Assembly (NCBI RefSeq): GCF_008704995.1
Contig: NZ_CP023747.1
Span: 3,746,501 to 3,810,500, forward strand
Length of the DNA: 64,000 bases
Direction of reading: 5' to 3'
Origin: Streptomyces nodosus
Lineage (GTDB): Bacteria; Actinomycetota; Actinomycetes; Streptomycetales; Streptomycetaceae
Shown: positions 33,478 to 41,838 of the stretch, in pieces
Layout of the letters: every line of letters begins with the position of its first letter
Position numbering within the stretch: position 1 is the first letter of the stretch
Position numbers and translations under genes: made by a program
Notes under the pieces: generated by a model
What the model saw: only the letters and a program-made list of their open reading frames with translations
What the model was told of the DNA's origin: nothing
Databases searched by the model: none

Positions 33478-34752
33478 ATGGCTGACCAGTCCACACCGGA
33501 GGCACCCGCCGAGGGGACCTCTTCCCAGCTGAAGAAGGCCGTGATCTCCCGGCGACGGCTCCTGGGTACCGCGGGTGCCACCGGACTCGCGCTGGGCACG
33601 GTGGGCGGGGCCGCCGGATACGCCGCGGCATCCACGGAGAAGCCCACCCCCCTGGCCTCACTGGGGGCGGACCGGGCGATGTTTCACGGGAAACATCAGC
33701 CCGGTATCACCGACGCCCTCCAGGCCCGTGGTCACCTCGTCGCCTTCGATCTGGCGGCGGGTGCGGGACGCAAGGAGGCTGCCGCACTGCTGCGCCGCTG
33801 GTCGACGACCGCCGCGCGGCTGATGGCCGGCGAGGCAGCCACCCATGACGACACCGGTGTCGCCCGTGACGCCGGTCCGTCGTCCCTGACGATCACCTTC
33901 GGCTTCGGCAACGGCTTCTTCTCCCGAACCGGACTGGAGAAGCAGCGGCCGTCGGCCCTGGACCCGCTGCCCGACTTCTCTTCCGACCACCTCGACCCGT
34001 CCCGCAGCAACGGCGATCTCTGGGTGCAGATCGGCGCCAATGACGCCCTGGTCGCCTTCCATGCCCTGCGCACCCTGCAGAAGGAGACGGGCGGCGCCGC
34101 ACGGCTGCGTTGGCAGATGAACGGCTTCAATCGCTCGCCGGGCGCGACCGAGCGCCCCATGACGGCCCGCAATCTGATGGGCCAGATCGATGGCACCCGC
34201 AATCCGCAGCCGGCCGACACCGACTTCGACCAGCGCATCTTTGTGCCCGCCTCCGGAGACCCGGCATGGATGGCGAACGGCTCCTACGCCGTCGTACGCC
34301 GTATCCGCATGCTTCTGGACGACTGGGAGAAGCTCTCGGCCAAGGCCCAGGAGGAGGTGATCGGACGCCGCAAGGCCGACGGGGCACCGCTCAGCGGGGG
34401 TACCGAGACGACCGCCATGGACCTGGACAAGACCGGTGCCGACGGCTCCCCGGTCGTGCCCATGAACGCACATGCCCGTATCTCCCGCCCCGACCAGAAC
34501 GGGGGCGCCGCGATGCTGCGCCGTCCGTTCTCCTTCCACGACGGTTTCGATGCGGACGGGACACCCGACGCGGGCCTGCTGTTCGTCTGCTGGCAGGCGG
34601 ACCCGGTGCGGGGCTTCGTCCCCGTGCAGCGCAAGCTCGACCGGGGGGACGCCCTGTCGTCGTACATCCGGCATGAGGCCAGCGGCCTGTTCGCCGTGCC
34701 GGGCGGCGCCGCGGAGGGCGAGTATGTGGGGCAGCGTCTGCTGGAGGGGTGA
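33478..34752 (+). CDS. dtpA: DtpA, dye-decolourising heme peroxidase, Tat-exported
   Basis: 424 aa from ATG 33478, eight bases after the CopCD stop. Tat signal SRRRLLG at 24-30 with a long hydrophobic stretch. DyP hallmarks are the GxxDG motif GQIDG with Asp238, proximal heme ligand His332 in MNAHARISRP, and Arg347 or 349 in MLRRPFSF. In S. lividans DtpA works with Sco and ECuC in copper loading of the GlxA oxidase during development. A one-mismatch ParB site lies inside the gene (33681-33694, encoding MFHGK). Confidence 0.93.
   Translation: MADQSTPEAPAEGTSSQLKKAVISRRRLLGTAGATGLALGTVGGAAGYAAASTEKPTPLASLGADRAMFHGKHQPGITDALQARGHLVAFDLAAGAGRKEAAALLRRWSTTAARLMAGEAATHDDTGVARDAGPSSLTITFGFGNGFFSRTGLEKQRPSALDPLPDFSSDHLDPSRSNGDLWVQIGANDALVAFHALRTLQKETGGAARLRWQMNGFNRSPGATERPMTARNLMGQIDGTRNPQPADTDFDQRIFVPASGDPAWMANGSYAVVRRIRMLLDDWEKLSAKAQEEVIGRRKADGAPLSGGTETTAMDLDKTGADGSPVVPMNAHARISRPDQNGGAAMLRRPFSFHDGFDADGTPDAGLLFVCWQADPVRGFVPVQRKLDRGDALSSYIRHEASGLFAVPGGAAEGEYVGQRLLEG
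33681..33694. promoter_or_regulatory. parS-like site, one mismatch, inside dtpA
   Basis: GTTTCACGGGAAAC differs from the ParB consensus by one central base, and the symmetry extends to GATG/CATC on either side. It is within coding sequence. Confidence 0.5.
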
Positions 34753-34846
34753 TCCGCGGGTCGTCCCGGTGCGGGGCCTCGGGCAGGGGGCCGTCGCCGC
34801 CGGTGCGAACCGTGTGCGGCCGGGCGCTGCCCATTAGGGTGAGGTC

Positions 34847-35779
34847 ATGCCTGCCAGCTATGCGTATCTCGGTCCTGAGGGCACCTTCACCGAGGTCGCC
34901 CTGCGTACGCTGCCCGAGGCCGCGACCCGGGAACTCGTCCCGATGGTGTCGGTCCCGGCGGCCCTCGACGCCGTCCGCAGCGGTGAGGCGGAGGCCGCCT
35001 TCGTGCCGATCGAGAACTCGGTGGAGGGCGGGATCACCACCACTCTCGACGAGCTGGTCGCGGGCGAACCGCTGATGATCTACCGCGAGGTACTGCTCTC
35101 GATCACCTTCGCGCTGCTGGTCCGGCCCGGTACGACGCTCTCCGAGATCAAGACGGTCACCGCACACCCGGCCGCACAGCCGCAGGTGCGCAACTGGCTC
35201 AAGACCCATCTCCCGGACGCCCTCTGGGAGTCCGCCGCGTCGAACGCGGACGGTGCCCGTCTCGTCCAGGAGGGACGCTACGACGCCGCGTTCGCGGGTG
35301 AGTTCGCGGCCGCGCGTTACGGTCTGGAGGCGCTGGAGACCGGCATCCATGACGCGGAGAACGCGCAGACCCGATTTGTGCTGGTCGGCCGGCCGGCCCG
35401 GCCGGCGGCGCCGACGGGCGCGGACAAGACGTCCATCGTGCTGTGGCAGCGCGACGACCACCCCGGTGGACTGCGCGATCTCCTGGGCGAGTTCGCGGTG
35501 CGGGGCGTCAACCTGATGTTGCTGCAGTCCCGCCCGACCGGTGCGGGCATCGGCAACTACTGCTTCTGCATCGACGCCGAGGGCCATATCTCGGACCGCC
35601 GGGTGGCCGAGGCGCTGATGGGGCTCAAGCGGATCTGTCTCCAGGTGCGCTTCCTCGGCTCGTATCCCCGTGCGGACATCAAGAAGGACGACCTGACCGC
35701 CCCGCCGGCGGGGACATCGGACGGCGAGTTCATGGCGGCGGCGGACTGGGTGGCACGCTGCCAGGACGGCCGGTTCTAG
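34847..35779 (+). CDS. pheA: prephenate dehydratase
   Basis: 310 aa from ATG 34847. The catalytic PDT domain (about 1-185) begins YAYLGPEGTFTEVAL and contains VPIENSVEGG and the conserved Thr-Arg-Phe motif in NAQTRFVLVG. The ACT regulatory domain (about 198-280) has GGLRDLLGEFAVRGVNLM and QSRPTG, where Phe binds. It is monofunctional (no chorismate mutase domain), as in actinobacteria. It converts prephenate to phenylpyruvate. The aromatic aminotransferase at 54440-55519 could complete Phe synthesis. Confidence 0.95.
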   Translation: MPASYAYLGPEGTFTEVALRTLPEAATRELVPMVSVPAALDAVRSGEAEAAFVPIENSVEGGITTTLDELVAGEPLMIYREVLLSITFALLVRPGTTLSEIKTVTAHPAAQPQVRNWLKTHLPDALWESAASNADGARLVQEGRYDAAFAGEFAAARYGLEALETGIHDAENAQTRFVLVGRPARPAAPTGADKTSIVLWQRDDHPGGLRDLLGEFAVRGVNLMLLQSRPTGAGIGNYCFCIDAEGHISDRRVAEALMGLKRICLQVRFLGSYPRADIKKDDLTAPPAGTSDGEFMAAADWVARCQDGRF

Positions 35780-36314
35780 GCTGTCGGCACCACGGTGTCC
35801 GGTCCTACCTGCAGATTTTCGCTATCCACAGAAGTTATCCACAGGTGGGCATCTCGATCTGGGGACAAGTCGACAACGTCGCATCACGGAGTCGACAAAT
35901 CCTTCCTCGGCTCCCCGCCCGTCCACCACCCCTTCCCTTGTCGTTGTCCACCTGTTTCTTTCGATCAACCCTTTAGGGCGACCCTTTTACGCCCGAAAGG
36001 GTCGCAGATTCGGGTTTGAGCCCGGAATTCTGCCTCCCGAGCCCACCTTCCGGAACGATCACTTCCGTAGTCCACAGATCTTTCGCACAGCCTGTGGATA
36101 ACCACCCGCCTCTTGGGGATGCCTGTGGACAAGCGCGCTCCAAATCCCGTTCTCCACAAGGAAGTCAGGTCAACGCCCCAAGGCCCGAGTGACCACTTTC
36201 GGGGCCCGACACCACTTTCCTTGACACGCGCCGTAATGACCCCATAACGGATCATGGGTCATGGATCCGAATACAGGGTCGTGAGCCGGAACTCCGCACC
36301 GGTAGCCTTGAGGG
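35780..36314. promoter_or_regulatory. DnaA-box cluster between pheA and serS
   Basis: Perfect DnaA boxes: TTATCCACA 35835-35843 (+), TGTGGATAA 36093-36101 (-) and TGTGGACAA 36124-36132 (-). One-mismatch boxes: 35822-35830, 35860-35868, 35944-35952, 36068-36076 and 36150-36158. Eight sites in 340 bp of non-coding DNA is far above expectation, especially in GC-rich sequence. There is no gene for replication initiation nearby and no oriC-like array of 19 boxes, so this is a secondary DnaA-binding locus rather than oriC. The serS promoter occupies the right end. Confidence 0.7.
36221..36262 (+). promoter_or_regulatory. serS promoter with overlapping inverted repeat
   Basis: TTGACA (36221-36226) and CATAAC (36243-36248) are spaced 16 bp, a good vegetative-type promoter, giving a leader of about 60 nt. 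ATGACCC (36236-36242) and GGGTCAT (36256-36262) form a perfect 7-bp inverted repeat flanking the -10 element, a likely repressor site. Confidence 0.6.
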
Positions 36315-37592
36315 GTGATTGACCTTCGCCAGCTCCGTGAGGACCCCGATCGTGTACGCGCCTCCCAGCGCGCCCGTGGTGAGGACGTCGAGCTCGTCGA
36401 CGCCCTCCTCTCCGCCGACGAGCGGCGCAGGTCGTCCGGCGTCCGCTTCGACGAGCTCCGTTCCGAGCAGAAGGCGCTCGGCAAGCTGATCCCCAAGGCC
36501 TCCGGCGACGAGAAGGCCGAGCTGCTGGAGAAGGCGAGCCGGCTCGCCGCCGACGTCAAGGCCGCCGACGCCGAGCAGCACGAGGCCGAGGAGGAGACCA
36601 AGCAGCTCCTGGGCAAGCTCGGCAACCTCGTGCACCCCGACGTCCCGGTCGGCGGCGAGGAAGACTTCGTCGTCCTGGAGACCCACGGCACCATCCGCGA
36701 CTTCGGCGCCGAGGGCTTCGAGCCCAAGGACCACCTGGAGCTCGGCGAGGGACTCGGCGCGATCGACGTCGAGCGCGCCGCCAAGGTCTCCGGCTCGCGC
36801 TTCTACTACCTCACGGGCGTCGGCGCCCTGCTGGAGCTGGCGCTCGTCAACGCGGCGATCGCGCAGGCCCAGGAGGCCGGGTTCACCCCGATGCTGACGC
36901 CGGCCCTGGTCCGCCCCCGCGCCATGGAGGGCACCGGCTTCCTCGGCCAGGCCGCGGAGAACGTGTACCACCTGGAGAAGGACGACTTCTATCTGGTCGG
37001 CACCTCCGAGGTCCCGCTCGCGGCGTACCACATGGACGAGATCATCGACGCGGAGAAGCTGCCGCTGCGCTACGCGGGCTTCTCGCCCTGCTTCCGCCGC
37101 GAGGCCGGCACCTATGGGAAGGACACCCGGGGCATCTTCCGCGTCCACCAGTTCGACAAGGTCGAGATGTTCTCGTTCGTCGACCCCGAGGACGCCGAGA
37201 ACGAGCACAAGCGGCTCCTGAACTGGGAGAGGCAGTGGCTGACCGCCCTGGAGCTGCCGTTCCAGGTCATCGACGTGGCCACGGGCGACCTGGGCTCTTC
37301 GGCCTCACGGAAGTACGACTGTGAGGCGTGGATCCCCACCCAGGGCAAGTACCGCGAACTGACCTCCACCTCGAACTGCGACTCCTTCCAGGCCCGCCGG
37401 CTCTCGGTGCGCATGCGGAACGGCAAGAAGGTGCAGCCGCTGGCGACGCTGAACGGCACGCTGTGCGCCGTACCGCGCACCATCGTGGCGATCCTGGAGA
37501 ACCACCAGCTGGCCGACGGCTCCGTACGGGTGCCGGAGATCCTGCGTCCGTACCTGGGCGGCCGGGAGCTGCTGGAGCCCGTGGCCAAGTGA
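36315..37592 (+). CDS. serS: seryl-tRNA synthetase
   Basis: 425 aa from GTG 36315, with only a weak TTGAGGG upstream. An N-terminal helical hairpin (about 30-105), which binds the long variable arm of tRNA-Ser, is followed by the class II core. Motif 2 is [21 protein letters not shown] and motif 3 ends in [19 protein letters not shown]. Serine binding residues in the [13 protein letters not shown] segment are intact. It overlaps the HAD gene by GTGA and lies less than 1 kb from tRNA-Ser(GCU). Confidence 0.96.
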   Translation: MIDLRQLREDPDRVRASQRARGEDVELVDALLSADERRRSSGVRFDELRSEQKALGKLIPKASGDEKAELLEKASRLAADVKAADAEQHEAEEETKQLLGKLGNLVHPDVPVGGEEDFVVLETHGTIRDFGAEGFEPKDHLELGEGLGAIDVERAAKVSGSRFYYLTGVGALLELALVNAAIAQAQEAGFTPMLTPALVRPRAMEGTGFLGQAAENVYHLEKDDFYLVGTSEVPLAAYHMDEIIDAEKLPLRYAGFSPCFRREAGTYGKDTRGIFRVHQFDKVEMFSFVDPEDAENEHKRLLNWERQWLTALELPFQVIDVATGDLGSSASRKYDCEAWIPTQGKYRELTSTSNCDSFQARRLSVRMRNGKKVQPLATLNGTLCAVPRTIVAILENHQLADGSVRVPEILRPYLGGRELLEPVAK

Positions 37593-38407
37593 GCACGGCC
37601 GAACCCGCCGGTTTTCCGTACGGACTGATCGCGACCGACCTCGACGGGACGCTTCTGCGTCCCGACCACACGGTCTCGGAACGTACGCGTGAGGCACTCG
37701 CCGCGGCCGCCGCGGCGGGTGCCGCACATATCGTCGTCACCGGGCGTGCGGTCCCCTGGACCCAGCACATCCTGGACGATCTCGACTATCGGGGCCTCGC
37801 GGTGTGCGGCCAGGGAGCACAGCTGTACGACGCGGGGGAGCGACGGCTTCTGACGTCGGTGACCCTGGACCGGCAGACAGCGACCCTCGCGCTGGCGAAG
37901 ATCGAGGCCGAGGTCGGCCCGCTGATGCTGGCGGTGAGCCGCGACGGACTGGACGGGGAGGTCCTGGTCACCCCGGGCTATCGGGTCCATGAGGGACCGC
38001 TGCCGTACCAGCCGGTCCACGACCCGGCGGAGCTGTGGTCGGCGCCGCTGAACAAGGTGTACATCCAGCACCCGAGGCTGAGCGACGACGCGTTGGCCGA
38101 GGCCGCACGGCAGTCCGCCGACGGACTGATCGGTGTGACCATGGCGGGCGAGGGGATCGTGGAACTTCTCCCCCTGGGCCTGTCCAAGGCGACGGGGCTG
38201 TCGCTGGCGGCCCGCCGTCTGGGGATCAAGGCCGCGGACACGATCGCCTTCGGTGACATGCCGAACGACATACCGATGTTCGCGTGGGCGGGGCACGGCG
38301 TGGCCATGGCCGATGCCCACGAGGAACTCAGGGCCGTCGCGGACGAGGTGACCCTCTCCAACGAGGAGGACGGCATCGCGGTGGTGCTGGAGCGACTGCT
38401 GGGATAG
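37589..38407 (+). CDS. HAD-superfamily phosphatase (Cof/IIB subclass)
   Basis: 272 aa from GTG 37589, which overlaps the serS stop. Motif I DLDGTLL with the nucleophile Asp, motif II VVTGR, and motif [12 protein letters not shown] are intact; the cap domain lies between about 90 and 190. Members hydrolyse sugar phosphates, FMN-like or other phosphorylated metabolites. A paralogue is at 47029-47907. Translational coupling to serS suggests co-expression rather than a known shared pathway. Confidence 0.9.
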   Translation: MSTAEPAGFPYGLIATDLDGTLLRPDHTVSERTREALAAAAAAGAAHIVVTGRAVPWTQHILDDLDYRGLAVCGQGAQLYDAGERRLLTSVTLDRQTATLALAKIEAEVGPLMLAVSRDGLDGEVLVTPGYRVHEGPLPYQPVHDPAELWSAPLNKVYIQHPRLSDDALAEAARQSADGLIGVTMAGEGIVELLPLGLSKATGLSLAARRLGIKAADTIAFGDMPNDIPMFAWAGHGVAMADAHEELRAVADEVTLSNEEDGIAVVLERLLG

Positions 38408-38409
38408 AC

Positions 38410-38430
38410 ACCCGAGGGAAACGCTCGGGT
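38410..38430. terminator. hairpin terminator between the serS operon and tRNA-Ser
   Basis: 7-bp inverted repeat ACCCGAG/CTCGGGT with a 7-nt loop, three bases after the HAD stop and six bases past the tRNA 3' end on the other strand, so it can serve both. Confidence 0.75.
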
Positions 38431-38435
38431 CTTCG

Positions 38436-38522
<87 letters not shown>

Positions 38523-38820
38523 GGGTGGGCGGCCCGCGCGATATGCATCGCGCGCTCGAAGCGGCCGCCCCGGGCAGCTCCCGTGCGGCGGGGTTCTACG
38601 GAGGGATACCTACTCCGGAACCCGTCGCGGGCTGCCCTGTCGGGAGCTCGACGAACTGCCGTGCATGGGCATCGCCCAGCTCCTCTCCCAGAAGGTGGCG
38701 CCGACTCGCTCCGGCGTCGTGGACACCACCACTGTGCCGGGCGCTCGCTTCGGACGCCACCGAATAAAACCGGAGAGCCGAGCGGCTGAATCCGGAGAGC
38801 CGAGCGGCGTGCGGAACCCG
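38523..38820. other. intergenic region upstream of tRNA-Ser(GCU)
   Basis: About 300 bp without a gene. It starts with the palindrome 38535-38554. Around 38771-38816 two similar copies of GAGAGCCGAGCGGC occur in tandem. No other feature is seen. Confidence 0.5.
38535..38554. repeat. hairpin palindrome just upstream of tRNA-Ser(GCU)
   Basis: CGCGCGAT (38535-38542) and ATCGCGCG (38547-38554) flank ATGC. It covers about -13 to -32 relative to the mature tRNA 5' end, where the promoter or an operator would be. Confidence 0.6.
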
Positions 38821-39066
38821 CTAGCGGCGACGCCACCTGCGGCGCCGCGCTTTGCTGAAGAACCAGCCGGCAGGCGGTTCGTCGGACCGCCAGGGCTGGG
38901 GATCGGGCGCTTCGCGGCGCCACCGTGCGGCCAGCATCCGGGCGCGTCCCGAGGGCTCGATGCTCACCGCGGACCGTATGAAGTCCTCGTCGAGCACGAC
39001 GCCGTCCCAGTCGTCCCCGTTCCCGCCCGTGTCGTCGCCGTCTCCGCGTGGTGCCTCCGCTGCCAT
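38821..39066 (-). CDS. small conserved actinobacterial protein
   Basis: 81 aa from ATG 39066, with GGAAGGA upstream; a longer frame to 39171 is less likely. An acidic N-terminus (GDGDDTGGNGDDWDGVVLDEDFIRSA) is followed by EPSGRARMLAARWR and a strongly basic end (KARRRRWRRR). The DW..VVLDEDFI..A.....ER pattern is typical of short Streptomyces proteins found beside ABC-transporter genes, as here (upstream of the two ABC pairs). Function unknown. Confidence 0.75.
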   Translation of the reverse strand: MAAEAPRGDGDDTGGNGDDWDGVVLDEDFIRSAVSIEPSGRARMLAARWRREAPDPQPWRSDEPPAGWFFSKARRRRWRRR

Positions 39067-39190
39067 CCCCGGTCCTTCCCGCAAACCGCGTACACCCCCT
39101 TTGCCCAAGTGTGCCCGGGCGGGTGTGAAGCCACTGTCAAAAACGCATTCGGAAAACGCAAGAGAACGCAAGAAGAAGAGCGGGGAAAAC

Positions 39191-39227
39191 CCTCGGGGCC
39201 GGGCGGAGGCTCCGCCCGGCCCCGAGG
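39191..39227 (-). terminator. strong terminator of the ABC operon
   Basis: Perfect 17-bp stem (39191-39207 with 39211-39227) with a 3-nt loop, 11 bp downstream of the last stop of the minus-strand ABC operon. Confidence 0.9.
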
Positions 39228-39237
39228 GCGGGTCCCC

Positions 39238-39957
39238 TTACTCCTCGGCCGCCGGCGACAGCGTCCGCAGCTTCTGTCCCGCGTACCAGGTGGCGGCCAC
39301 GGTCACCACGACCAGCAGCACGGTCGCGGTGGTCAGGCCCACGTCCGAGGTGACCAGCGTGCTGTCGGAGACCTTGTGGGCCACCGCGAGCGCCCACTGC
39401 TGAACGCTGAGCGTCCGCGCCCCGGCCACCAGCGAGCCGAAGAGCGACTCCCAGATCAGCGCATAGACCAGGCCGAAGACCACCGCATGCCGGCTCACCG
39501 TGCCGAGCAGCAGGAACAGCGCGGCGTAGGCGATGGAGGCGACCAGCGCGGCAACCGTGTACGCGACGGCGATCTGCTGTCCGTTGCCGTTGAGGATCAT
39601 CCCCGCGATGAAGGTCGGAAGTGCCGAGAACGCCATGGTGACGGCGATCGCGACGATCAGCTTGGTGAAGATGATCGTGGACCGTTTCACCGGCTTGGCC
39701 AGCAGATACACCACCGAGCCATCGTCGATCTCGGGTCCGATCGCGCCGGTGCCGGCGATCACACCGATGATCGGCACCATGGGGGCGAGGGCCAGGCTGC
39801 CGAGGACGTCGTTGGCCACCTGATCGTCGGCGCCGGTCAGCACCCGGACGACCACGGAGATCACGATCAGCAGAGCGGGCAGCGCGCCGAGGATCAGGGC
39901 CCGGCGCCGGCCGAGCAGGCCCCGGTAGGTGAGCCGGGCGACTGTGGGGTCGTACAT
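39238..39957 (-). CDS. ABC-2 type transporter permease
   Basis: 239 aa with six hydrophobic helices (about 20-40, 55-78, 98-120, 128-152, 158-176 and 211-230). The segment GPEIDDGSVVYLLAKPVKRSTII is typical of ABC-2 membrane subunits such as NosY/CcmB-like exporters. It is the last gene of a four-gene minus-strand block (ATPase, permease, ATPase, permease) and pairs with the ATPase at 39969-40880, 11 bp upstream. Substrate unknown. Confidence 0.88.
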   Translation of the reverse strand: MYDPTVARLTYRGLLGRRRALILGALPALLIVISVVVRVLTGADDQVANDVLGSLALAPMVPIIGVIAGTGAIGPEIDDGSVVYLLAKPVKRSTIIFTKLIVAIAVTMAFSALPTFIAGMILNGNGQQIAVAYTVAALVASIAYAALFLLLGTVSRHAVVFGLVYALIWESLFGSLVAGARTLSVQQWALAVAHKVSDSTLVTSDVGLTTATVLLVVVTVAATWYAGQKLRTLSPAAEE

Positions 39958-39968
39958 CTTTCGGCCTC

Positions 39969-40880
39969 CTACGCCGCGACGAGATACGAGAAGACGGACT
40001 CGAGGGACTCGTCGGACGGCGAGACCGTGAGCAGCCGGATGCCCTGTTCGCGGGCCACCCTCGGCAGCAGGGCCGTGAACCGGGCGAAGTCGACCGCCTG
40101 GATGCGCAGGGCGCCCTCGGCGAGATCGACTTCGATGCCGGACGTCGACGGGTCGGCGATCAGCGCGGCGGCCAGTGCCCGGTCGTCGCTGGAGCGGACC
40201 AGGTAGCGGTGCGGGCGGTCGGTCATCAGACGGCGGATCTTGCGGAAGTCACCGCTCGCCGCGTGCCGGCCGGCGACGATCACCTCGATGTGGGAGGCGA
40301 GTTGCTCGACCTCCTCGAGAATGTGGGACGAGAACAGCACCGTGCGGCCCTCCGCGCCCATCCGCCTCAGCAGCTCCATCAGCTGCATCCGCTGGCGCGG
40401 GTCCATTCCGTTGAAGGGCTCGTCCAGCAGCAGCAGGGACGGGTCGTGCACCAGGGCGGACGCCATCTTCACCCGCTGCCGCATGCCCTTGGAGTAGGTG
40501 GAGACCTTGCGGTCCTGCGCGTACTCCATCTCGACCGTGGCGAGGGCGCGTTGTGCGGCCTTCGCGCCCAGCCCGTGCAACTCCGCGTTGGCGAGGACGA
40601 ATTCGCGGCCGGTGAGGAAGTCGTACATCGCCTCGCGCTCGGGGACGACGCCGATCTGCCGGTAGATCTGCTCGTTGCGCCACACCGGCTGTCCGTCGAG
40701 GGTGACGGAGCCGTGGGAGGGGGCCAGGAAGCCGCCCATCATATGGATGAGGGTGGACTTCCCGGCGCCGTTGGGGCCCAGCAGACCGGTGACACCGGGG
40801 CCGACGGTCATGGTGATGTCGTTGACGGCGACCACGTTGCCGAACCAGCGCGAGACGTGGTCGATGGAGAGAGTGCTCAT
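39969..40880 (-). CDS. ABC transporter ATP-binding protein
   Basis: 303 aa from ATG 40880; the open frame runs on to 41084 but overlaps the next permease. Walker A is GPNGAGKST (about 36-44), the signature is YSKGMRQRVKMA, Walker B is LLLDEPFNGMDP, and the H loop is SSHILEEVEQ. A C-terminal extension of about 90 residues (YLVRSSDDRALAAALIADP...) resembles regulatory tails of drug/lantibiotic-type exporters. Partner permease follows directly. Confidence 0.92.
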   Translation of the reverse strand: MSTLSIDHVSRWFGNVVAVNDITMTVGPGVTGLLGPNGAGKSTLIHMMGGFLAPSHGSVTLDGQPVWRNEQIYRQIGVVPEREAMYDFLTGREFVLANAELHGLGAKAAQRALATVEMEYAQDRKVSTYSKGMRQRVKMASALVHDPSLLLLDEPFNGMDPRQRMQLMELLRRMGAEGRTVLFSSHILEEVEQLASHIEVIVAGRHAASGDFRKIRRLMTDRPHRYLVRSSDDRALAAALIADPSTSGIEVDLAEGALRIQAVDFARFTALLPRVAREQGIRLLTVSPSDESLESVFSYLVAA

Positions 40881-40929
40881 GGACGCGGCCGTTCCTCGAA
40901 GGCGTGGTGGCGGGCGGCGGGCGGGAAGG

Positions 40930-41838
40930 TCACGCTCCCACCTTTCGGTAGCGGCGCAGCAGCAGGCCGTAGCAGCCCGCGACGAGTCCCAGGACGACCA
41001 GCAGGAAGAGGACTCCCTGCCCGGCCGAGGGACCGTGCCCTCCGGGGTAGGAGGAGGACGCGCCGAGGAAGGCGGTCCCCACACCGTCGATGAGCGTGAC
41101 GGGGGAGAACAGCCCCGCCCAGATCGCGGTGAGGGTGTTGCCGGAGTGCACGGCCGCGATGGCCTGGATGGTGGAGACGGCTCCGTAGGAGATCGTCAGC
41201 ACGGCGATGACGGCCGCGATGCCGAAGCCGCGCCGGGGCGTGGCCGCCGCGATGACCAGGCTGATCCCGGAGAACAACAGCGAGAGCAGGGCCACGGAGA
41301 CCAGTCCCTCGGCGAAGCCCTTCGTCTGGTGGGAGAAGTCCAGCTTGGCGAGGAGCGCGCCCACATACAGGACCAGCAGGGGCGCGGCCGTCAGGATGAA
41401 CAGCGCCGAAGCCAGGGACGCGTACTTGGCGCGGACATAGTCGCCGGTCTCGATGGGGCGGGAGAAGTACAGCGGCATGGTCTTGAAGCGCAGGTCACGG
41501 GAGACCGACTGGGGTGCCTGGGAGGCGACGTACAGGCCGATCAGGCCCTGCATGATGATCGCGTACTTGGTGTACTCGATGGGCAGGTCCTTGGCCTTGG
41601 TGGTGACCGCGACCGCCACCATGATCAGTGCCGGGAGGCACATCACCACGAACAGCAGCATCGGCAGCACCTTGGACTTCACCGAGCGGCCGAGGCCGTA
41701 GGCGCCGCGCAGGGACTGCGAGTACAGGGACCGGCGGGCGTAGGCACGGCCCAGGCGCGGGCCGTCGTACGAGCGGTAGCCGATGTTGTGGATCCGGGTC
41801 TGCTCGGCCTCACGGGCCGTGGGCTGATCAACCGCCAT
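40930..41838 (-). CDS. ABC-2 type transporter permease
   Basis: 302 aa. N-terminal cytoplasmic part of about 60 residues with NIGYRSYDGPRLGRAYARRSL, a motif seen in this permease family. Six membrane helices follow, including VLPMLLFVVMCLPALIMVAVAV and FLLVVLGLVAGCYGLLL near the end. Its start overlaps the stop of the upstream ATPase gene by 11 bases, so they form one transporter. Confidence 0.88.
   Translation of the reverse strand: MAVDQPTAREAEQTRIHNIGYRSYDGPRLGRAYARRSLYSQSLRGAYGLGRSVKSKVLPMLLFVVMCLPALIMVAVAVTTKAKDLPIEYTKYAIIMQGLIGLYVASQAPQSVSRDLRFKTMPLYFSRPIETGDYVRAKYASLASALFILTAAPLLVLYVGALLAKLDFSHQTKGFAEGLVSVALLSLLFSGISLVIAAATPRRGFGIAAVIAVLTISYGAVSTIQAIAAVHSGNTLTAIWAGLFSPVTLIDGVGTAFLGASSSYPGGHGPSAGQGVLFLLVVLGLVAGCYGLLLRRYRKVGA

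Noticed and set aside
35822..36158. Chromosomal oriC
   Set aside because: Only about eight boxes and no dnaA/dnaN neighbours; Streptomyces oriC has many more boxes between those genes.
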